From Prevotella sp. (lineage in GTDB: Bacteria; Bacillota; Clostridia; Oscillospirales; Ruminococcaceae), in contig JAMPIC010000001.1 in NCBI GenBank assembly GCA_023663025.1, positions 41,021-74,239 on the forward strand: 33,219 nt of DNA, given 5' to 3'. The notes below the pieces were generated by a model that worked only from the letters and a program-made list of their open reading frames with translations, had not been told where the DNA came from and did not search any database. The first letter of the stretch is position 1. Every line of letters begins with the position of its first letter. Position numbers and translations under genes: made by a program. Shown here one piece after another: positions 31,848-33,219 of the stretch.

Positions 31848-32049
31848 CTATCTGACTATGGCTGCAAGCTGTAACGCCTGCTTTGCAAGTCTTGCCGATT
31901 CAGCCGCGCTGATATTTTTCGGACTGTAATTGTTCTGGACAAAGCTGAACGACCCGCCCGCTTCGGTCTGAGCGGTGCCGTATTTTCGCCGCCTTGAACT
32001 GCGCTTCACCGTCCAGCGTCAGCCGCGTACCGATCTCTCTCTTAGCCAT
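31848..32049 (-). pseudogene. Collapsed tape-measure protein gene
   Basis: ATG 32049 (AGGTG upstream) opens with MAKREIGTRLTLDGEAQFK, the usual start of Firmicutes tape-measure proteins. After about 21 codons the gene shifts frame and continues as GSFSFVQNNYSPKNISAAE...LARLAKQ-like codons to TAG 31848, the usual C-terminal end (QNNYSPK motif). A full tape measure is hundreds of residues longer. The remaining 202 bases are the two ends joined out of frame; the first frame stops after 49 codons. Confidence 0.8.
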
Positions 32050-32072
32050 ATTATTCACCTCCGCAGCAGCGT

Positions 32073-32086
32073 ACAGTGTACACTGT
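32073..32086. repeat. 14-bp perfect palindrome after the portal remnant
   Basis: ACAGTGTACACTGT lies between the portal remnant's stop and the tape-measure start. It may be an operator or only the seam left by a deletion. Confidence 0.5.
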
Positions 32087-33093
32087 CAACCGTACGCCTC
32101 CGCAGTATAGGCATAATGGGTAAACCCCGTACCGTCCTCATAGTCAATGTAATTTCCCGCAATGTAATCATCGGGGGTGAACTCCTTGCCCGAAAATTCC
32201 TCGGAGACCGCATTAAGAAGCGGGTCAATGCAGACCGTCAGCATATAGTCAACAGCGTCGTTAATGCCCGATACCTCCCCGAGCACCAGCTGGGGCGGAA
32301 CTTTGAACGCCTGCGCCGCCCTTGTGACCGCGCCGTCGAAAATGCTCTTTATGTCGGAAATCTCTTTCCCGCCGCCGCTGCCTTTAAGTTCGGTGTACTT
32401 CATGCCCTGAAACAAAGTCAGCGTTGCGTCCCGCGCCCTGTTAAATTCTCTCATGCGCTTGTTGAGGGATTTGCTGTATTCCTCCTCCGTTTTGGGATCG
32501 CCCGCAGGAAGCGTATCAACCTCGATAACACCCTTTGAGCCTCCCGAACGGATATAGTTATTCGCCGCCTCGCCGAAAAGCGTTGAGTACACCGAAAGCA
32601 CACCGCCGATTATCGGCTTGACGTTTTTGTTTGAGTACCGTATATAAAACACCTCGGAGGAATGGAACGCCTTGTTGAATGTAAACGCCCCGCGGGTCAC
32701 TCCCGTGAAAACATTTTCCCGCAGCGCGTATTCGTCAAGACCAAAGCTGTCCGCGATAATTTTCTGACCGTTCACGGGAACAATAAGCAAGCTCCCCTCA
32801 AAAAGCAGCTTTGAATACGCCTCTTTCCAAAACTCCGTTGCCGACTGATTTACGTTGGGACGGATATTCAGATTATGCCACTCCAAGCCCTTAAAAGGCT
32901 TTCCGTCTTTGTAGGTTTTCAGCTCCGCCGCCGCGCAAAGGGAAGCGACCGTATCAATGACCGCGAAAACCGCAAAGGCATTGATCGCTCCCGTATAAAG
33001 TTCCTCATAACTTCCGCTTTCGGACATAACGTCTCCCGACGCGGATTTTGAGGGCTTTTTAAAGAAATTTCCGAGAAATTCTTTGAATGTCAT
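32086..33093 (-). pseudogene. HK97-type phage portal protein, C terminus replaced
   Basis: 335 codons from ATG 33093 (GGTG upstream). The portal body is clear: INAFAVFAVIDTVASLCAAAELKTY, LLFEGSLLIVPV, VFYIRYSNKNVKPI, KYTELKGSGGGKEISDIKSIFDGAVTRAAQAFKVPPQLVLGE and the DPLLNAVSEEF region. After GNYIDYE, where relatives continue for 60-90 residues, it ends in DGTGFTHYAYTAEAYG, which looks like the tail end of another gene (perhaps the major tail protein or chaperone). The genes normally between portal and tape measure (protease, capsid, connectors, tail tube) are missing. Confidence 0.75.
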
Positions 33094-33128
33094 TTTTTCA
33101 CCAACCTAAAAATTTTGCTCATAAAGTA

Positions 33129-33157
33129 TTGACAGCGTGATTACAATGAGATATAAT
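33129..33157 (+). promoter_or_regulatory. Consensus promoter pointing right, out of the window
   Basis: TTGACA (33129-33134), 17 bases, TATAAT (33152-33157). It is divergent from the portal remnant. The 60 bases after it contain no convincing start with ribosome binding site, so it may serve a gene or small RNA beyond the edge. Confidence 0.75.
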
Positions 33158-33219
33158 AGTAATGAAAGACCTGCAAATAAAAGTCAAGCCTTAAAAAGCA
33201 GAGTTTACAAATAATTAAC

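Overview
The window (33.2 kb, roughly half GC, low-GC-style consensus promoters, AGGAGG-type ribosome binding sites, and GTG/TTG starts beside ATG) looks like a chromosome segment of an anaerobic gut or rumen Firmicute of the class Clostridia, most likely an Oscillospirales/Ruminococcus-type organism. This rests on an NrdR repressor, a YtaF/MntP-type sporulation membrane protein, a DUF4830 protein, a GH9 glycosidase, lipoprotein solute-binding proteins with Thr-rich linkers, and a stand-alone FeoA. This is family-level inference; no 16S or other marker gene is present.

Left end (1-7.4 kb): a partial tRNA-Val, then a tight minus-strand operon of intact phage-type genes: small and large terminase, portal, major capsid protein, a prohead-protease-like protein with an inserted Cys/His cluster, a head-tail connector, two small tail-side proteins and a baseplate-hub-like protein. 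It ends in a strong terminator. No tape measure, tail fibre, integrase, lysis or replication gene is visible. It reads as a maintained, compact particle-forming cassette: domesticated phage, GTA-like element or satellite.

Middle (7.6-29.3 kb): core and accessory chromosomal genes. They are nrdR; a 1005-residue membrane c-di-GMP phosphodiesterase with a degenerate GGDEF, a complete EAL domain and an unexpected C-terminal glycine-rich repeat domain; a TetR regulator with a perfect 40-bp palindrome over its promoter, next to a CPBP membrane protease; a carbohydrate block (SGNH esterase lipoprotein, cytoplasmic GH9 enzyme, two paralogous sugar-binding lipoproteins without permeases); ytaF; birA behind a structured leader; a DUF4830 protein; feoA; alr; a SLOG-family protein; an LCP-like protein with an altered active site; a DUF378 protein; tRNA-Ser followed by a 95-bp tandem repeat; an HtrA-type protease; and an HSL-type alpha/beta hydrolase.

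Right end (29.6-33.1 kb): tRNA-Pro, then a second, unrelated prophage on the minus strand, badly eroded. Portal, tape measure, distal tail protein, Gp37-like tail protein and GH25 endolysin are each clipped or collapsed by deletions, several with an out-of-frame join; only the holin looks whole. The two phage regions contrast sharply: the left one is under selection or recent, the right one is decaying.

Most transcription units are separated by bidirectional hairpin terminators, and good promoters can be placed for the tRNAs, nrdR, the phosphodiesterase, tetR, both solute-binding proteins, the SLOG gene and htrA.
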